This document shows positions 27,744-38,581 of a stretch of DNA of 64,000 nt, in pieces. The DNA is from an uncultured Bacteroidota bacterium (GTDB taxonomy: Bacteria > Bacteroidota > Bacteroidia > Flavobacteriales > Flavobacteriaceae), in NCBI GenBank assembly GCA_902536935.1, contig CACAZM010000005.1:28349-92348 (forward strand), given 5' to 3'. Position 1 is the stretch's first letter. Every line of letters starts with the position of its first letter. Made by a program: the position numbers and the translations under genes. The notes beneath the pieces are model-generated. The model was given only the letters and a program-made list of their open reading frames with translations, had not been told where the DNA came from and did no database searches.

Positions 27744-28490
27744 TTAGGCCTTATAAGAAGCCAAGAGATATTCCTTATTCATCCTGGCGATATTTTCAAG
27801 TGAAATCCCTTTGGGACATTCTACTTCACATGCTCCAGTGTTAGTACAGTTTCCAAAGCCTTCCTCGTCCATTTGCTTAACCATATTAATCACACGATCA
27901 GTAGCTTCTACTTGACCTTGAGGAAGCAGAGCGTATTGTGATACTTTGGCCGAAACAAACAACATTGCAGATGCGTTTTTACAAGTCGCCACACAAGCAC
28001 CACATCCTATACAAGTTGCCGCGTCAAAGGCCTTGTCAGCATCCGCTTTTTCAATTGGAATCGCATTGGCATCTTGGGTATTCCCCGAGGTATTTACTGA
28101 TACAAACCCCCCTGCGTGTTGAATCCGATCAAAGGCCGTTCGATCAACAACCAAGTCCTTTATGACAGGGAATGGCTTTGCGCGAAAGGGTTCTATGTAA
28201 ATAGTATCTCCATCTTTAAACTTTCTCATGTGTAACTGGCAAGTTGTTACCAAACGATCTGGGCCATGGGCTTCTCCATTTATAAACATTGAACAAGAAC
28301 CGCAGATTCCCTCTCGACAGTCATGATCAAATGCAACAGGGTCAATCCCTTGTTCCATCAGCTGTTCGTTGAGCACGTCCATCATTTCTAAAAAGGACAT
28401 ATCGGGGGACACACTGTCCAGTGAATAGGTTTGCATGCTCCCTTTTGCAGTGGCGTTTTCTTGTCGCCAAATCTTAAGTTTAAGTTTCAT
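27744..28490 (-). CDS. sdhB: Succinate dehydrogenase iron-sulfur subunit
   Basis: This 248-aa subunit passes electrons from FAD to quinone in complex II. Three cluster sites are intact: [2Fe-2S] ([13 protein letters not shown] with a later CQLH), [4Fe-4S] ([11 protein letters not shown]) and [3Fe-4S] ([14 protein letters not shown]). The presence of all three fits a normal enzyme that depends on the iron-sulfur assembly genes found 9 kb away. It is the last gene of sdhCAB, two bases after sdhA. Confidence 0.97.
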   Translation of the reverse strand: MKLKLKIWRQENATAKGSMQTYSLDSVSPDMSFLEMMDVLNEQLMEQGIDPVAFDHDCREGICGSCSMFINGEAHGPDRLVTTCQLHMRKFKDGDTIYIEPFRAKPFPVIKDLVVDRTAFDRIQHAGGFVSVNTSGNTQDANAIPIEKADADKAFDAATCIGCGACVATCKNASAMLFVSAKVSQYALLPQGQVEATDRVINMVKQMDEEGFGNCTNTGACEVECPKGISLENIARMNKEYLLASYKA

Positions 28491-28492
28491 CT

Positions 28493-30496
28493 CTATTTAT
28501 ATGACCTTGTTTTCAATTCAATATTTTCGTACTTCAGAACTTCTTTATGCAGTTTGGATTTGCTTGGTCCTCCTTTATACTCCCATGCAGATACAAATGT
28601 AAAGTTTTTATCATCGCGAAGTGCCTCTCCTTCTAGCGTCTGAGATTCTTCACGGAAGTGACCTCCACAAGATTCTGTTCGTTCCAAAGCATCTTTGGCA
28701 AACAGCTCGCCCAACTCCAAAAAATCTGCAACTCGTAGAGCTTTTGCCAATGGCTCATTGAAAGAATTGGCAGTACCAGGGACAAAAACGTCCTTGTAAA
28801 ATTCCTCTCGCAGCGCTTTGATCTCTGCGATAGCTTCTTGTAGTCCCTTTTTATTACGCGACATCCCACATTTATTCCAAATGATTTTTCCAAGTTTTCT
28901 ATGGAAGTAATCTACCGTTTTGGTTCCTTTATTCTTGATAAAGCGGTTGATTTGGGCACGTACGTTTGACTCTGCTTCATCAAATTCTGGTGAGTCCGTG
29001 GGGATTGCCCCGGTGCGAATATCATCTGACAAGTAGTCTCCAATGGTGTATGGTAACACAAAATAGCCATCTGCCAGTCCTTGCATCAAAGCCGAAGCGC
29101 CAAGTCGGTTGGCGCCATGATCAGAGAAGTTCGCCTCCCCAATTGCAAAGCAACCCGGTACCGTTGTCATTAGGTTATAGTCAACCCAAATCCCTCCCAT
29201 TGTGTAATGTACCGCAGGATAAATCATCATTGGTGTTTCATAGGGGTTTTGATCAACGATTTTCTCATACATCTGAAATAAGTTACCATATTTGGCTTTG
29301 ATAACTTGCTTTCCGAGTTTTTGCACAAGTGAAGAGTCGTTTTCATCAAGACCTTTAACATGCGCTTTTTCTTTCCCATATCGCTCTATGGCTGCGGCAA
29401 AGTCAAGAAACACTGCCTCACCAGTTTTATTGACCCCAAAGCCCTCATCACATCGTTCTTTGGCTGCACGAGAGGCAACATCACGAGGAACAAGGTTTCC
29501 AAAAGCTGGATAACGACGTTCAAGGTAATAGTCTCGATCTTCTTCTACTAAGTCGGTGGGTTTAAGACGTCCTTCACGAATCGCCTCCGCATCTTCTTTC
29601 TTTTTTGGCACCCAGATCCTTCCGTCGTTTCGCAAAGACTCCGACATCAGGGTGAGTTTTGACTGGTGGTCACCCGAAACAGGAATACAAGTTGGATGGA
29701 TTTGTGTAAAGCAAGGATTGGCAAAATAGGCGCCTTGCTTATGGATTTTCCAAGCAGCCGTTACGTTACTCCCCATCGCGTTAGTTGATAGATAAAAGAG
29801 GTTTCCATAACCCCCAGAAGCAATCACAACGGCATGTGCAGCATGGCGTTCGATTTCACCCGTGACCAAGTTGCGTGTGATGATTCCTCGTGCTTTGCCA
29901 TCAACTTTGACAAGGTCGAGCATCTCATGGCGACTGTACATTTTGATTTTACCACGACCGATTTGCCGATTCATCGCCGAATAAGCTCCAAGCAGCAATT
30001 GCTGACCCGTTTGCCCTTTGGCATAAAAGGTGCGAGAGACGAGTACCCCACCAAACGAGCGGTTGTCGAGCAATCCCCCATAATCCCTAGCAAAAGGAAC
30101 ACCTTGGGCGACACATTGGTCAATAATATTAGTAGATACTTCTGCTAGGCGATATACATTGGCTTCTCTCGAACGGTAATCGCCACCTTTGACGGTATCA
30201 TAAAATAAGCGATGAATCGAGTCACCATCTCCTTGGTAGTTTTTGGCGGCATTTATTCCCCCTTGTGCCGCAATAGAGTGTGCACGACGTGGCGAATCTT
30301 GAAAGCAAAACGCCTTAACGTTATAACCAAGTTCGGCTAGAGTAGCCGCAGCAGAACCACCAGCCAAGCCAGTACCAACCACGATTACATCGATCAAACG
30401 TTTGTTGGCTGGACTAACCAAGCGAATATTATTTTTGTGATTTGTCCATTTATCAGCTATTGGACCTTGGGGAATATGTGCGTTGAGTTTGGTCAT
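28493..30496 (-). CDS. sdhA: Succinate dehydrogenase flavoprotein subunit
   Basis: This 667-aa subunit oxidises succinate to fumarate. It has the FAD-binding [20 protein letters not shown], the covalent-flavin His in [14 protein letters not shown], a substrate-site segment [13 protein letters not shown] and [14 protein letters not shown]. Its length and the TrxA-type motifs fit the Bacteroidota/B. subtilis-like (type B) complex II, which can run as succinate:quinone reductase with menaquinone. It is in the middle of sdhCAB, one base after sdhC. Confidence 0.97.
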   Translation of the reverse strand: MTKLNAHIPQGPIADKWTNHKNNIRLVSPANKRLIDVIVVGTGLAGGSAAATLAELGYNVKAFCFQDSPRRAHSIAAQGGINAAKNYQGDGDSIHRLFYDTVKGGDYRSREANVYRLAEVSTNIIDQCVAQGVPFARDYGGLLDNRSFGGVLVSRTFYAKGQTGQQLLLGAYSAMNRQIGRGKIKMYSRHEMLDLVKVDGKARGIITRNLVTGEIERHAAHAVVIASGGYGNLFYLSTNAMGSNVTAAWKIHKQGAYFANPCFTQIHPTCIPVSGDHQSKLTLMSESLRNDGRIWVPKKKEDAEAIREGRLKPTDLVEEDRDYYLERRYPAFGNLVPRDVASRAAKERCDEGFGVNKTGEAVFLDFAAAIERYGKEKAHVKGLDENDSSLVQKLGKQVIKAKYGNLFQMYEKIVDQNPYETPMMIYPAVHYTMGGIWVDYNLMTTVPGCFAIGEANFSDHGANRLGASALMQGLADGYFVLPYTIGDYLSDDIRTGAIPTDSPEFDEAESNVRAQINRFIKNKGTKTVDYFHRKLGKIIWNKCGMSRNKKGLQEAIAEIKALREEFYKDVFVPGTANSFNEPLAKALRVADFLELGELFAKDALERTESCGGHFREESQTLEGEALRDDKNFTFVSAWEYKGGPSKSKLHKEVLKYENIELKTRSYK

Positions 30497-30497
30497 G

Positions 30498-31157
30498 TTA
30501 GTGATTTAGAAAATGAAAAATCGCAATAAAAGCAAATCCAGCGGGAATTCCGACTGCATAGACTTTTCCGATAGATTTTAACACCGGTGTGTATTTGTTA
30601 TTGAAGCCCACAGACTGGAAAGATGATGAAAACCCATGGGAGAGGTGAAGTGCTAGGAAGAAGAAGGATACCACATAGAGGATCACGCGAGTAAAATCTT
30701 CAAATTTATGGACTAGTTCCTCGTAATATCGATTTGGATCTTCGGGCTTGAATTCGATGTATTTATAGTTCATTTCAGGAACCCAAAAATCGTAAAAGTG
30801 TAATACTAGAAAAGCAAGAACAGTACCTCCCGAAATAAGCATATTTCTAGAAACCCAACTAGCATTGGCGTTTCCTTTGTAAACTGCATAGCGTGAGCCA
30901 CGAGCACGCCTATTGTGGATATCTAGAACAAACCCCATGACAAAATGGAATATCACTCCAAAAATCAAAATGGGCTGAAGGACAAACTGCACTAAGGCAT
31001 TGGTTCCCATAAAATGGGAAAACTGATTGAAAATGGCTTCACTGAAAACCGAGGTGATATTGATTGCGAAATGCTGCAGTAAAAACAGCATCAAAAAGAG
31101 GCCAGACAAGGCCATAGCAACCTTTCGCAGTATCGTAGAAGATAGGACAACTCCCAT
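30498..31157 (-). CDS. sdhC: Succinate dehydrogenase cytochrome b558 subunit
   Basis: This 219-aa single membrane anchor has five hydrophobic helices and histidines ([35 protein letters not shown]) placed as heme ligands of the di-heme type B cytochrome b. It anchors SdhAB and reduces menaquinone; no separate SdhD is needed in this type. It is first in sdhCAB and has a strong promoter in the 140-base gap upstream. Confidence 0.94.
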   Translation of the reverse strand: MGVVLSSTILRKVAMALSGLFLMLFLLQHFAINITSVFSEAIFNQFSHFMGTNALVQFVLQPILIFGVIFHFVMGFVLDIHNRRARGSRYAVYKGNANASWVSRNMLISGGTVLAFLVLHFYDFWVPEMNYKYIEFKPEDPNRYYEELVHKFEDFTRVILYVVSFFFLALHLSHGFSSSFQSVGFNNKYTPVLKSIGKVYAVGIPAGFAFIAIFHFLNH

Positions 31158-31179
31158 AATTTTTGACTAAATGTTCGTA

Positions 31180-31211
31180 CAAAATTAGGTGCTGAATGCC
31201 TGAACGCCAAA
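31180..31211 (-). promoter_or_regulatory. Promoter of sdhCAB
   Basis: Reading the minus strand, TTTG (31211-31208), 20 bases, then TAATTTTG (31187-31180). It fits the Bacteroidota consensus fully and gives a leader of about 17 nt before the sdhC ATG. The rest of the 140-base gap shows no other element and no clear terminator for the gene upstream. Confidence 0.75.
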
Positions 31212-31297
31212 GGATTTTGGTGATTTTGAACGAATCTATCAACTTTCACCTGAATCGACTGTTTTTTATCAAAAGCGTTTATCGATTCTCAAACAAA

Positions 31298-34117
31298 CTA
31301 CTCGATTGTCAACATGCTGATTTTGCTATCATTCCAAAGCAAGGTGTAACTTCCTTTGGGTAAGTATGTCTTTCCATCATCGGCAGCTTCAAGTTTTGTC
31401 TTGTGCTTGCGGTTATATTTCTTGATTTGCTCCAGGCTCAAATTCAAATCATAGGAAATCGATTGTAGACCTGTTGCCAATTCAATATCTTCTTCATAGA
31501 CAATAACATCCTGATCGGACATTAACTGCCAGGTGCCATGAACTGGTTTACTAGCATAAAAAGTCCAAGAAAAGTCTGGGGATACGGCCTCCGACCAAAC
31601 TCTGTATTTTCTACCCCAGTTTTTTACGTGTTTAATCGGCTCAGGTGCAACGACTGCCACTGGGCGCAGAATAAGTGTGTTTAGAGATTGAATAGCTTCC
31701 AATTCAAGCTTATAAATCGACCGTCCATGTGTACCAATCAGCAAATCATTGTCGCGCTCTTGAATAAACAAATCGTGAACCGCTACCCGAGGAAAATCTT
31801 TATTAAACATCTGCCAGCTCAGACCACGGTCGATAGTCACAAACAATCCATTATCCGTTCCCACATATAAGATGTCGGCGTTGTTATGGTCTTCTCGAAT
31901 CACATTGATGGGTGAAAGCGGAAGGCCTTGTGCAAGACTTCGCCAGCTTTGACCCAAATCGTCAGATACATACAGATATGGAGTAAAATCATCCCAGCGA
32001 TAGCCATTGAGCGTTACATAAATCCGAGACGGAAAATGCTTGGAAAACTGAACGCGACTTACCCAGAGTTGCTGCGGCAAATCATTGCTAATGCGTTGCC
32101 AAGAAAATCCATTATCAATAGAGACATGAATATGACCATCGTCAGAACCTACGACCAATTGTCCAAACTGAAATCGAGACTCATCGATTGCGGTTAGTGT
32201 ACCATAAGGAACATTACCTTGTTTTAAACCACTAGTTAAATCTTCTGAAATTGTGTTCCAGTCATCCCCGCGGTTGAGCGATCGGTGTAGTTTATTGCTG
32301 CCTAGATATAGAATATCGTTATTGTGTGGGGAGAGAAGAATAGGTGTTTGCCAGTTAAACCGCAGTGGGGCTCCCCCGAGTTTGTGTTTGGGTTGAATAT
32401 AAGTACGCTCATTGGTTTCACGATTAATTCTGAAATAATTTCCAAACTGATAGCCTGTGTAAACAATATCTGCATGATTTTGATCGACTTGGATATGCAT
32501 GCCATCCCCGCCCATGATGTTCGTCCAATTGTTGTGTCCATACTGTTGCCAAGCCACATTTTCTAGGCTTGTGTGCGGAGCTTCCCACACGCCGTTATCT
32601 TGCAAGCCCCCATAAACATGATAGGGACTTTGTTGATCGGCATATACTGTATAAAACTGTCCGACAGAGGGTTGATTATTTTTGATCCAGTTTTGTCCGC
32701 CGTCATAGCTGATATTGACCCCACCATCGTTCCCGTTTATGAGGTGTTTGGGATTACTGGGGTTAATCCACAATGCATGGTGATCAACGTGTGCATTGGG
32801 TGCATCAATGCTCGAAAACTCTTGGCCGCCATCGCTAGAAGTCAACAAGGGAACACCATATATATAAATTCTGTCCGCATCAGTTGGCGTGACGTGAATC
32901 ATCCCAAAATAATAACCGTAACTGTAATACACATCGTCGAGATAGCCCGTATGGGTTTGACTCCAAGATCTGCCGCCATCATTGGAACGAAAAACTTGTG
33001 CCCCGACTACTGGAGTGTCAAATAAATCATTGTTTGCATTACTGAGATAGAGCGCCAAATCGGATGGCTTAACTTTTCCATTTCGAACCGCGTCACGAAT
33101 ACTTTCTGCGGTATGTTCTTCTGGAAAATTGTTGTCCTTTAAAAACTTGGATAGTAGTTTTTCATCAACTGCAAAAAAGCCCTCTAGTGACATGGTTTCA
33201 AAATCTTGTTTTGTCAGAGACGAAACCGCTTTCCGATCACTAGGTCTGCGATCTTGATTGTCAACTATCGCATAGATTGTTTTTGCATCATAAGCGGAAA
33301 GACCAATTCGGCCTATCCCTTCTCCTTGTGGAAAACCACTATTTTCTGTGCTGATTCGTTGCCATGAAGCACCTGCATCAGTGCTTTTGTAAATACCGGA
33401 TCCCGTACCGCTTCCCATAAAATCCCATGCCTTGCGGTCTTTTTCCCATGCCGCCGCATATTGCATAGCAAAGTTTTCAGGAGCCACACTGATTTCGATA
33501 ATTCCAACTGGATCTTCTAAAGACAAGGTTTGGGTCCAGCTTAAACCTCCATCTGTGGTCTTATAAATACCACGAGAGCTATCGGAAGAATACAAATGTC
33601 CTGTTACCCCCACTACAACCTCATTGGGGTCGTTGGGGTTGATTTCTATTTTTCCAATATGATGCGAGTCCGCCAAACCAATATGTTGCCATGAACCCCC
33701 TTTATCTGTGGATTTTAAGATCCCAATCCCCGCATAGGAAGAGCGAGACGAGTTGTTTTCACCTGTGCCGACGTAAATCGTATGTGATGGCCAATGCACA
33801 GCAATATCCCCAATGTTTTGCGTGGGACTGTTGTCCATAACTGGATTAAAAGTGGTGCCATTGTTGTTAGTGTACCACAAACCACCAGAGGCATAACCCA
33901 CATAGAACTCATGTGGTGCGTTGGGATTCACATCGAGGTCGGACACACGGCCGCTCATTATGCTGGGACCTATACTAGTTAATGGAAACTGGGCGACTAA
34001 GGAGTTGCTAAGTAAACGATCAATTTTATTGTTAGATTCGAGTCTATTTTCAGCTGGGGTGGCTGGGGGTTGTGCAAAACCAAAGGCCACGGTGAGAATA
34101 AATAGGTAATTCTTCAT
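31298..34117 (-). CDS. Exported VPS10/sortilin-type beta-propeller protein
   Basis: This 939-aa protein has an N-terminal signal peptide (MKNYLFILTVAFGFAQ) and many Asp-box repeats (SxDxGxxW), for example STDKGGSWQ, TTDGGLSW, STDAGASW, SNDGGRSW, SYDGGQNW, SIDNGFSW, SDDLGQSW and TIDRGLSW. These build the VPS10/sialidase-type propellers. Such proteins are often annotated as glycosyl hydrolases, but no catalytic residues can be assigned. The C-terminus (YTLLWNDSKISMLTIE) does not look like a type IX sorting domain, so a periplasmic or outer-membrane place is more likely. It is divergent from the aminopeptidase gene. Confidence 0.85.
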   Translation of the reverse strand: MKNYLFILTVAFGFAQPPATPAENRLESNNKIDRLLSNSLVAQFPLTSIGPSIMSGRVSDLDVNPNAPHEFYVGYASGGLWYTNNNGTTFNPVMDNSPTQNIGDIAVHWPSHTIYVGTGENNSSRSSYAGIGILKSTDKGGSWQHIGLADSHHIGKIEINPNDPNEVVVGVTGHLYSSDSSRGIYKTTDGGLSWTQTLSLEDPVGIIEISVAPENFAMQYAAAWEKDRKAWDFMGSGTGSGIYKSTDAGASWQRISTENSGFPQGEGIGRIGLSAYDAKTIYAIVDNQDRRPSDRKAVSSLTKQDFETMSLEGFFAVDEKLLSKFLKDNNFPEEHTAESIRDAVRNGKVKPSDLALYLSNANNDLFDTPVVGAQVFRSNDGGRSWSQTHTGYLDDVYYSYGYYFGMIHVTPTDADRIYIYGVPLLTSSDGGQEFSSIDAPNAHVDHHALWINPSNPKHLINGNDGGVNISYDGGQNWIKNNQPSVGQFYTVYADQQSPYHVYGGLQDNGVWEAPHTSLENVAWQQYGHNNWTNIMGGDGMHIQVDQNHADIVYTGYQFGNYFRINRETNERTYIQPKHKLGGAPLRFNWQTPILLSPHNNDILYLGSNKLHRSLNRGDDWNTISEDLTSGLKQGNVPYGTLTAIDESRFQFGQLVVGSDDGHIHVSIDNGFSWQRISNDLPQQLWVSRVQFSKHFPSRIYVTLNGYRWDDFTPYLYVSDDLGQSWRSLAQGLPLSPINVIREDHNNADILYVGTDNGLFVTIDRGLSWQMFNKDFPRVAVHDLFIQERDNDLLIGTHGRSIYKLELEAIQSLNTLILRPVAVVAPEPIKHVKNWGRKYRVWSEAVSPDFSWTFYASKPVHGTWQLMSDQDVIVYEEDIELATGLQSISYDLNLSLEQIKKYNRKHKTKLEAADDGKTYLPKGSYTLLWNDSKISMLTIE

Positions 34118-34158
34118 GATGATTTTACTGTGAAGATAAATTTTTTTTACTTTACCGA

Positions 34159-35451
34159 ATGAAATACAACCACTTATCTCATCCTGTTTTTACACAACAC
34201 CGTCAGCGATTTACAGCACAACTCAAATCCAATAGCATTGCGGTATTCAATTCTAACGATATCTACCCCATCAGTGCAGACAGCACCTTGCCATTTCAAC
34301 AACACCGTGACTTATTTTACCTAACAGGAATTGACCAAGAAGAAACGATTTTGGTTCTCTGCCCAGATGCCAAAGACCCCGCTCTCCGCGAAGTGGTTTT
34401 TGTTCGCGAAACAAGTGCAAGTATCTCAGTTTGGGAGGGCCACAAACTTACCCAATCCGAAACTAAAGAAATTTCAGGTATATCGAACATAAAGTGGACG
34501 TCTGAATTCGAAAATCATTTTTTGACCTTGGCAAAAGAAGTTAAAAATATCTATATCAATACCAACGAACACTATCGAGCGAATGTAGAAACCCAAACTC
34601 GGGAAGATCGATTTATCGATTGGTGTAAAACCAAATTCCCAAAACACAACTATGAAAAAAGCAACTTTATTCTTCAGGGATTAAGATCTGTTAAAGACCC
34701 TGAGGAAATCGAACATATCCAAACGGCATGTGATATTACCGAAAGTGGCTTTCGACGAGTTTTGGGTTTTGTCAAGCCGGGGGTTTGGGAGTATGAAATT
34801 GAAGCGGAGTATGCCCATGAATTTCTGCGTAATCGCTCAAAGGGCTTTGCCTATAGCCCTATTATTGCTTCGGGTGTTAACGCAAATGTGCTGCACTATA
34901 TCGAAAACAACCAGCAGTGTCGAGACGGAGATTTGTTGTTGATGGATGTAGCTGCTGAATATGGCAACTACTCATCCGACATGACCCGAACCATTCCTGT
35001 TTCTGGTCGGTTTTCCAAGCGGCAACGTGCTGTTTATGATGCCGTCTTGCGCGTCAAAAACGAAGCGACCAAACTCCTTGTTCCAGGTGCATATTGGAAA
35101 GCATACCATATAGAAGTGGGTAAAATCATGACTGCTGAATTGATGGGATTGGGCCTATTAGACAAAGTAGATGTGCAAAACCAATCCGAAAAAAACCCCG
35201 CCTATAAAAAATACTTTATGCATGGGACTTCCCACCATTTGGGACTCGATACCCATGACTATGGCTTGCTCGACGAGCCCATCGCTGCCAATATGGTCTT
35301 TACCGTGGAGCCTGGTATTTATATTCCCGACGAGGGATTTGGCATTCGCTTAGAAGACGATGTTGTGGTACAAGAAACGGGCGAGCCGCTGAATTTGATG
35401 AAAACGATTCCGATAGAGGTCGAGGAAATTGAAGAGCTGATGAAAGGCTAA
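34159..35451 (+). CDS. pepP: Xaa-Pro aminopeptidase (M24B)
   Basis: This 430-aa metallopeptidase removes N-terminal residues before proline. An N-terminal creatinase-like domain (about 1-165) precedes the pita-bread domain with metal ligands in LLMDVAAEYGNYSSDMTR, GTSHHLGLDTHD, FTVEPGIYIP and IRLEDDVVV. All five ligand positions appear to be present. It is cytoplasmic, with no signal peptide. Its stop overlaps that of thiL on the opposite strand; a weak inverted repeat AAGGCT-AAAA-AGCCTT sits there without a T run. Confidence 0.94.
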   Translation: MKYNHLSHPVFTQHRQRFTAQLKSNSIAVFNSNDIYPISADSTLPFQQHRDLFYLTGIDQEETILVLCPDAKDPALREVVFVRETSASISVWEGHKLTQSETKEISGISNIKWTSEFENHFLTLAKEVKNIYINTNEHYRANVETQTREDRFIDWCKTKFPKHNYEKSNFILQGLRSVKDPEEIEHIQTACDITESGFRRVLGFVKPGVWEYEIEAEYAHEFLRNRSKGFAYSPIIASGVNANVLHYIENNQQCRDGDLLLMDVAAEYGNYSSDMTRTIPVSGRFSKRQRAVYDAVLRVKNEATKLLVPGAYWKAYHIEVGKIMTAELMGLGLLDKVDVQNQSEKNPAYKKYFMHGTSHHLGLDTHDYGLLDEPIAANMVFTVEPGIYIPDEGFGIRLEDDVVVQETGEPLNLMKTIPIEVEEIEELMKG

Positions 35452-36485
35452 AAAGCCTTCCAACCCTGTGCTTTAAGCGGTATGACCTCCTCTGCTCGGC
35501 TCACAAGTGAAGGCACATCTCCTTTAGCAGTCATATGACCGATTACAGTTAGATTGGGATTGCCTTTAATTTTATCAAAGTCCGTTTGTTTGATTGTAAA
35601 TAACAGCTCGTAATCCTCTCCACCGCTCAAGGCAATGGTCGTACTATCGAGATTAAACTCCTCACAGACACTGATAAACTGCGGGTCGAGTGGGATTTTG
35701 TCTTCATACACCCTACAACCAATAACGCTTTGCTTACATAAATGCATTATTTCTGACGACAGTCCGTCGCTGATGTCGATCATAGCTGTAGGTTGTAGTT
35801 GGAGGTCTTGCAACAGTTGGATGATGTCTTTTCGTGCCTCGGGCTTTAGCTGACGTTCTACCAAATAACTATAAGGTTCTAAATCGGGTTGGTGCTGCGG
35901 GTTGGCTTTGAATACCTCGTTTTCACGAGCCAAAACCTGCAAACCCATGTAGGCGCCCCCAATGTCGCCACTGACCACCAACAGATCATTTTCAGAAGCA
36001 CCGCTACGCAAAACTACTCCTGTTTTTGGCGCGGTCCCCAAAGCAGTAACAGATAATTGCAAACCTTGTTGTGAAGAAGTGGTGTCACCTCCTACCAAAT
36101 CCACACTATAGGTTTTACAGGCCAAGTGAATTCCAGCATAAAGTTCCTCAACTGCCTCTAAGGGAAAGCGATTGGACACCGCCAACGATACTAAGACTTG
36201 TGTGGCTTGCGCATTCATCGCATATATGTCAGACAGATTCACCACTACCGCTTTATAACCCAAATGTTTAAGCGGCATATAGGCCAAGTCGAAGTGCACA
36301 CCCTCAATAAGCATATCGGTACTCACCACGGTTTCGCCATTGTGCTTAATTACTGCTGCGTCGTCGCCGATACCCAAAACGGTTGACTGCAGACTAGCGG
36401 TTGTTGATCTGGTGAGATGTTCGATTAGTGCAAACTCCCCCAAGCTGTCAAGTGGGGTTTTAGCTGGTTCTTTGTTCTCTAACAT
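35448..36485 (-). CDS. thiL: Thiamine-monophosphate kinase
   Basis: This 345-aa enzyme phosphorylates thiamine monophosphate to the active cofactor. It has LGIGDDAAVIKH, VVSTDMLIEGVHF, LGYKAVVVNLSDIYAMNA, VDLVGGDTTSS and IDISDGLSSEIMHLC, the ordered ThiL motifs with Mg/ATP-binding aspartates. Other thiamine genes are not in the window. The ATG lies only four bases after a perfect -7 element, so a leaderless message is predicted. Confidence 0.95.
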   Translation of the reverse strand: MLENKEPAKTPLDSLGEFALIEHLTRSTTASLQSTVLGIGDDAAVIKHNGETVVSTDMLIEGVHFDLAYMPLKHLGYKAVVVNLSDIYAMNAQATQVLVSLAVSNRFPLEAVEELYAGIHLACKTYSVDLVGGDTTSSQQGLQLSVTALGTAPKTGVVLRSGASENDLLVVSGDIGGAYMGLQVLARENEVFKANPQHQPDLEPYSYLVERQLKPEARKDIIQLLQDLQLQPTAMIDISDGLSSEIMHLCKQSVIGCRVYEDKIPLDPQFISVCEEFNLDSTTIALSGGEDYELLFTIKQTDFDKIKGNPNLTVIGHMTAKGDVPSLVSRAEEVIPLKAQGWKAF

Positions 36486-36489
36486 GTTG

Positions 36490-36522
36490 CAAAATTAGGT
36501 TTTTTAAGCGCCCTGTAACAAA
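36490..36522 (-). promoter_or_regulatory. Promoter of thiL, predicted leaderless start
   Basis: Reading the minus strand, TTTG (36522-36519), 21 bases, TAATTTTG (36497-36490), CAAC, then the ATG at 36485. Both elements match, and this is the best example in the window of the four-base spacing. Confidence 0.7.
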
Positions 36523-36748
36523 TTGAGAAGAGAAAACAAGAAATATGCTCTGTTTAGCATCAGTTGCCTGTTCACACAAAAAAATAGATAATAAAAAGCC
36601 AAAAGAAAGACGGTAAAAACAATTTCATTATTGATAAAAACAAAAATATTTGTTATAATATTTAATAAATTTATAATCAATACAGTTATCCAATCCCTTT
36701 TAGGAGTATCGGATGACTTCTCGAGATGATCTTGTAGGCAAAATGTCT
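36523..36748. other. AT-rich divergent intergenic stretch between thiL and suf
   Basis: This is the longest gap in the window (299 bases between genes). Apart from the two promoters it holds a very AT-rich core with an inverted repeat AAATATT-N6-AATATTT (36644-36663), about 85 bases upstream of the suf -7 element. It could be an operator, but AT-rich DNA gives such repeats by chance. A minus-strand open frame of 88 codons across it has low-complexity hydrophobic content and is not taken as a gene. Confidence 0.4.
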
Positions 36749-36756
36749 TATATTTG
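36749..36756 (+). promoter_or_regulatory. -7 promoter element of the suf operon
   Basis: TATATTTG lies 28 bases before the first ATG (36785), so the leader would be about 23 nt. A TTG at 36732-36734 is 14 bases upstream, shorter than usual, which may mean a weak or activator-dependent promoter. Confidence 0.55.
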
Positions 36757-36784
36757 CATTTAGAAAACACCTTGAATAATTGCT

Positions 36785-37114
36785 ATGATTAAAGTGTCTA
36801 CACAAGCTCGCAAGCAAGTCATGCAGATGATGCAGTCAGATGGCTATGACATCAGTGACTCTTTTGTGCGTGTGGGTGTAAAAAGCGGCGGTTGTTCGGG
36901 ATTGTCATACGAGTTAAAATTTGACAATTCTCTCGGAGATGATGATAAGCTATTTGAAGACAATGATGTGCGCATCGTAGTTGACAAAAAGAGTTTTCTT
37001 TATCTTGTAGGTACGACCCTTGAATATTCAGGTGGACTTAATGGTAAGGGCTTTGTTTTTAACAATCCCAATGCCAATCGCACCTGTGGGTGTGGAGAGA
37101 GTTTTTCACTTTAA
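36785..37114 (+). CDS. sufA: A-type iron-sulfur carrier (SufA/IscA/HesB family)
   Basis: This 109-aa protein has the three conserved cysteines of A-type carriers: one in KSGGCSGLSYEL and two in TCGCGESF at the C-terminus. It takes clusters from the SufBCD scaffold to target enzymes. It is the first gene of the suf operon, 12 bases before sufB. sufA is used because of this context; sequence alone cannot separate SufA from IscA or ErpA. Confidence 0.92.
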   Translation: MIKVSTQARKQVMQMMQSDGYDISDSFVRVGVKSGGCSGLSYELKFDNSLGDDDKLFEDNDVRIVVDKKSFLYLVGTTLEYSGGLNGKGFVFNNPNANRTCGCGESFSL

Positions 37115-37126
37115 AACAGGTTTGCT

Positions 37127-38572
37127 ATGGCCTATACAGAAGAAGAATTAAAAAAAGAGCTAGAATCCAAAGAATATGCTTATGGATTCTACACAGACAT
37201 AGAGTCAGACACCTTCCCAGTTGGTCTCAACGAAGACATCGTCCGCGCGATTTCCCAGCGTAAAAACGAGCCCGCTTGGATGACCGAATGGCGCTTAGAG
37301 GCCTATGAGGTATGGTGTGGGATGGAAGAGCCCGACTGGGCCAATGTGGATTATCCGAAACCAGACTTTCAGGCGATTTCCTATTTTTCGGCACCCAAAA
37401 AAGCACCGAAATACAACAGCTTGGACGAGGTAGATCCCGAATTACTCGATACTTTTAAAAAACTCGGTATTCCTATTGAAGAACAAAAGAAATTGTCGGG
37501 TGTTGCGGTTGATATTGTTATGGACTCTGTGTCGGTGGCTACAACTTTTAAAGAAACACTTGCCGAAAAAGGGATTATTTTCTGTTCGATTTCAGAAGCA
37601 ATTAAAGAATACCCCGATTTGGTGCGCAAATACATTGGAACAGTCGTGCCACGAAAAGATAATTACTATGCAGCATTGAACTCTGCTGTCTTTTCCGATG
37701 GGTCATTTTGCTATATTCCCAAAGGGGTGCGCTGCCCCATGGAACTTTCTACCTACTTCCGTATCAACCAAGCCGGAACAGGTCAATTTGAGCGTACTCT
37801 TGTGATTGCTGATGAGGGCAGTTACGTGAGTTATTTGGAAGGATGTACGGCTCCCGCTCGTGATGAAAATCAATTGCATGCAGCTGTGGTTGAACTCGTC
37901 GCCCATGATCATGCCGAAATAAAGTACTCCACAGTGCAAAATTGGTTTCCTGGCGACGCAGAAGGCAATGGCGGTGTTTTTAATTTTGTAACTAAACGAG
38001 GAATTTGCCATAAAAGCGCAAAAATCTCATGGACACAAGTAGAAACCGGCTCAGCAGTGACTTGGAAATACCCTTCATGTATCCTGAAAGGTGACGACAG
38101 CATTGGGGAGTTTTATTCAATCGCTGTTACAAATAACCGCCAGCAAGCAGATACAGGTACCAAGATGGTGCATTTGGGCAAACGCACAAAAAGTACCATT
38201 ATTTCGAAAGGGATATCAGCGGGAACTTCCCAAAATAGTTATCGCGGATTGGTGAAAATCAGTCCCAGAGCCGATGATGCGCGTAACTTTTCACAATGTG
38301 ATTCCTTGTTGATGGGAAACAAATGTGGCGCACATACCTTTCCTTACATAGAAGCTGGAAACAAAAGTGCCCAAATCGAGCACGAAGCTACGACTAGTAA
38401 AATTGGAGAAGACCAAATTTTTTACTGTAACCAACGTGGTATCGACACCGAAAAAGCAATCGCACTAATTGTCAACGGCTTTAGCAAAGAAGTTTTAAAT
38501 AAACTCCCGATGGAATTTGCAGTGGAAGCACAAAAACTACTCGAAATTTCACTCGAAGGTTCTGTTGGATAA
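37127..38572 (+). CDS. sufB: SUF scaffold protein SufB
   Basis: At 481 aa this is a full-length SufB, the scaffold on which the cluster is built with SufC and SufD. Typical segments are [64 protein letters not shown] and SQCDSLLMG. The cysteine in NFSQCDSLL and the last-third [15 protein letters not shown] correspond to the conserved core. It is cytoplasmic and second in the operon. Confidence 0.97.
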   Translation: MAYTEEELKKELESKEYAYGFYTDIESDTFPVGLNEDIVRAISQRKNEPAWMTEWRLEAYEVWCGMEEPDWANVDYPKPDFQAISYFSAPKKAPKYNSLDEVDPELLDTFKKLGIPIEEQKKLSGVAVDIVMDSVSVATTFKETLAEKGIIFCSISEAIKEYPDLVRKYIGTVVPRKDNYYAALNSAVFSDGSFCYIPKGVRCPMELSTYFRINQAGTGQFERTLVIADEGSYVSYLEGCTAPARDENQLHAAVVELVAHDHAEIKYSTVQNWFPGDAEGNGGVFNFVTKRGICHKSAKISWTQVETGSAVTWKYPSCILKGDDSIGEFYSIAVTNNRQQADTGTKMVHLGKRTKSTIISKGISAGTSQNSYRGLVKISPRADDARNFSQCDSLLMGNKCGAHTFPYIEAGNKSAQIEHEATTSKIGEDQIFYCNQRGIDTEKAIALIVNGFSKEVLNKLPMEFAVEAQKLLEISLEGSVG

Positions 38573-38581
38573 AATCAATTG

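Noticed and set aside
35444-35459. Inverted repeat AAGGCT-AAAA-AGCCTT at the pepP/thiL junction as a two-way terminator
   Set aside because: Short stem and no T run on either side; it lies within both stop regions, where coding constraints may explain it.
36504-36770. An 88-codon minus-strand frame filling the thiL-suf gap
   Set aside because: Its hydrophobic content follows from the AT-rich DNA, it overlaps the suf -7 element and the thiL promoter, and no promoter or family pattern supports it.
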